NCBI GenBank assembly: GCA_021795255.1 | Contig: JAJYPQ010000339.1 | Span: forward strand, 1-5,059 | Length of the DNA stretch: 5,059 bases | Source: Pseudomonadota bacterium | GTDB lineage: Bacteria > Pseudomonadota > Gammaproteobacteria > Acidiferrobacterales > Acidiferrobacteraceae | Direction of reading: 5' to 3' | Part shown: positions 4,914-5,059 of the stretch, piece after piece | Layout: every line of letters begins with the position of its first letter | Position numbering within the stretch: the stretch's first letter is position 1 | Translations under genes and position numbers: made by a program | Notes under the pieces: generated by a model | Seen by the model: only the letters and a program-made list of their open reading frames with translations | The model's database searches: none | What the model was told of the DNA's origin: nothing

Positions 4914-5059
4914 TTAGGATTCTGATTCCGATGGCGGCACCGGCAGCGACCGTGGCGGGATGGGCTGATAGTCCTCCGCCACCGTGGGGTAGGCCTGCCA
5001 GGCGAGGCGCACCCGCATGGTCGTGGTCTCAACCCGCAGAAAACCGACCAGGGCGGTGA
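4914..5059 (-). CDS. C-terminal end of an unrecognised protein (partial)
   Basis: An open frame enters from the right edge of the window (first whole codon at 5057) and ends at TAA 4916-4914, giving 47 visible residues. The visible part begins TALVGFLRVETTTMRVRLAW and closes with a proline- and serine-rich, acidic tail (PIPPRSLPVPP, then SESES). The other two minus frames are less convincing; one of them stops within about ten codons. It is supported as a real gene end because a strong intrinsic terminator follows its stop by about 20 nt. I do not recognise the family. Its position just upstream of a conjugation operon makes a transfer-related or envelope role possible, but nothing in the visible residues proves it. 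Confidence 0.6.
   Translation of the reverse strand, partial: TALVGFLRVETTTMRVRLAWQAYPTVAEDYQPIPPRSLPVPPSESES

Overview
The window reads as part of the transfer region of a conjugative plasmid or integrative conjugative element from a G+C-rich bacterium, most likely a proteobacterium. The grounds are the VirD4/TraD-type coupling protein, a DUF2958 protein, and compact G+C-rich genes with strong Shine-Dalgarno sites. The organism itself cannot be named from this sequence. Every gene I can support lies on the minus strand, so transcription runs from high to low coordinates.

Layout in transcription order. (1) 5059-4914: the C-terminal tail of an unrecognised gene that enters from outside the window. 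It is followed by a textbook intrinsic terminator at 4894-4870 with a UUCG tetraloop. (2) 4869-4799: a short intergenic stretch with a weak candidate promoter, a perfect 17-nt palindrome and a strong Shine-Dalgarno site. (3) 4798-1019: a tightly packed four-gene operon. It holds a 124-aa protein resembling the all-alpha domain of coupling proteins; a small Mrr-like PD-(D/E)XK nuclease (ATGA overlap); a 722-aa TraD/VirD4-type coupling ATPase with an added C-terminal DUF5710-like domain (8-nt overlap); and a 251-aa SprT-like HExxH zincin (3-nt gap, with its Shine-Dalgarno site inside the last traD codons). (4) 1018-759: a 260-bp non-coding gap. It carries an inverted duplication of the leader and start region of the next gene. 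(5) 758-86: a DUF2958 protein followed, 4 nt later, by a 61-aa protein. (6) 85-1: a non-coding, hairpin-rich end.

How the genes may work together: the coupling protein would deliver the relaxase-DNA substrate to the mating channel. The nuclease and the standalone all-alpha-domain-like protein are translationally coupled ahead of it, and the zincin is coupled behind it. This suggests accessory or regulatory parts of one DNA-delivery or counter-defence module. The proposed cooperation is inference from gene order and motifs. The most noteworthy points are the standalone coupling-protein-domain homologue, the nuclease/coupling protein pair, the DUF5710 fusion, and the inverted leader duplication.
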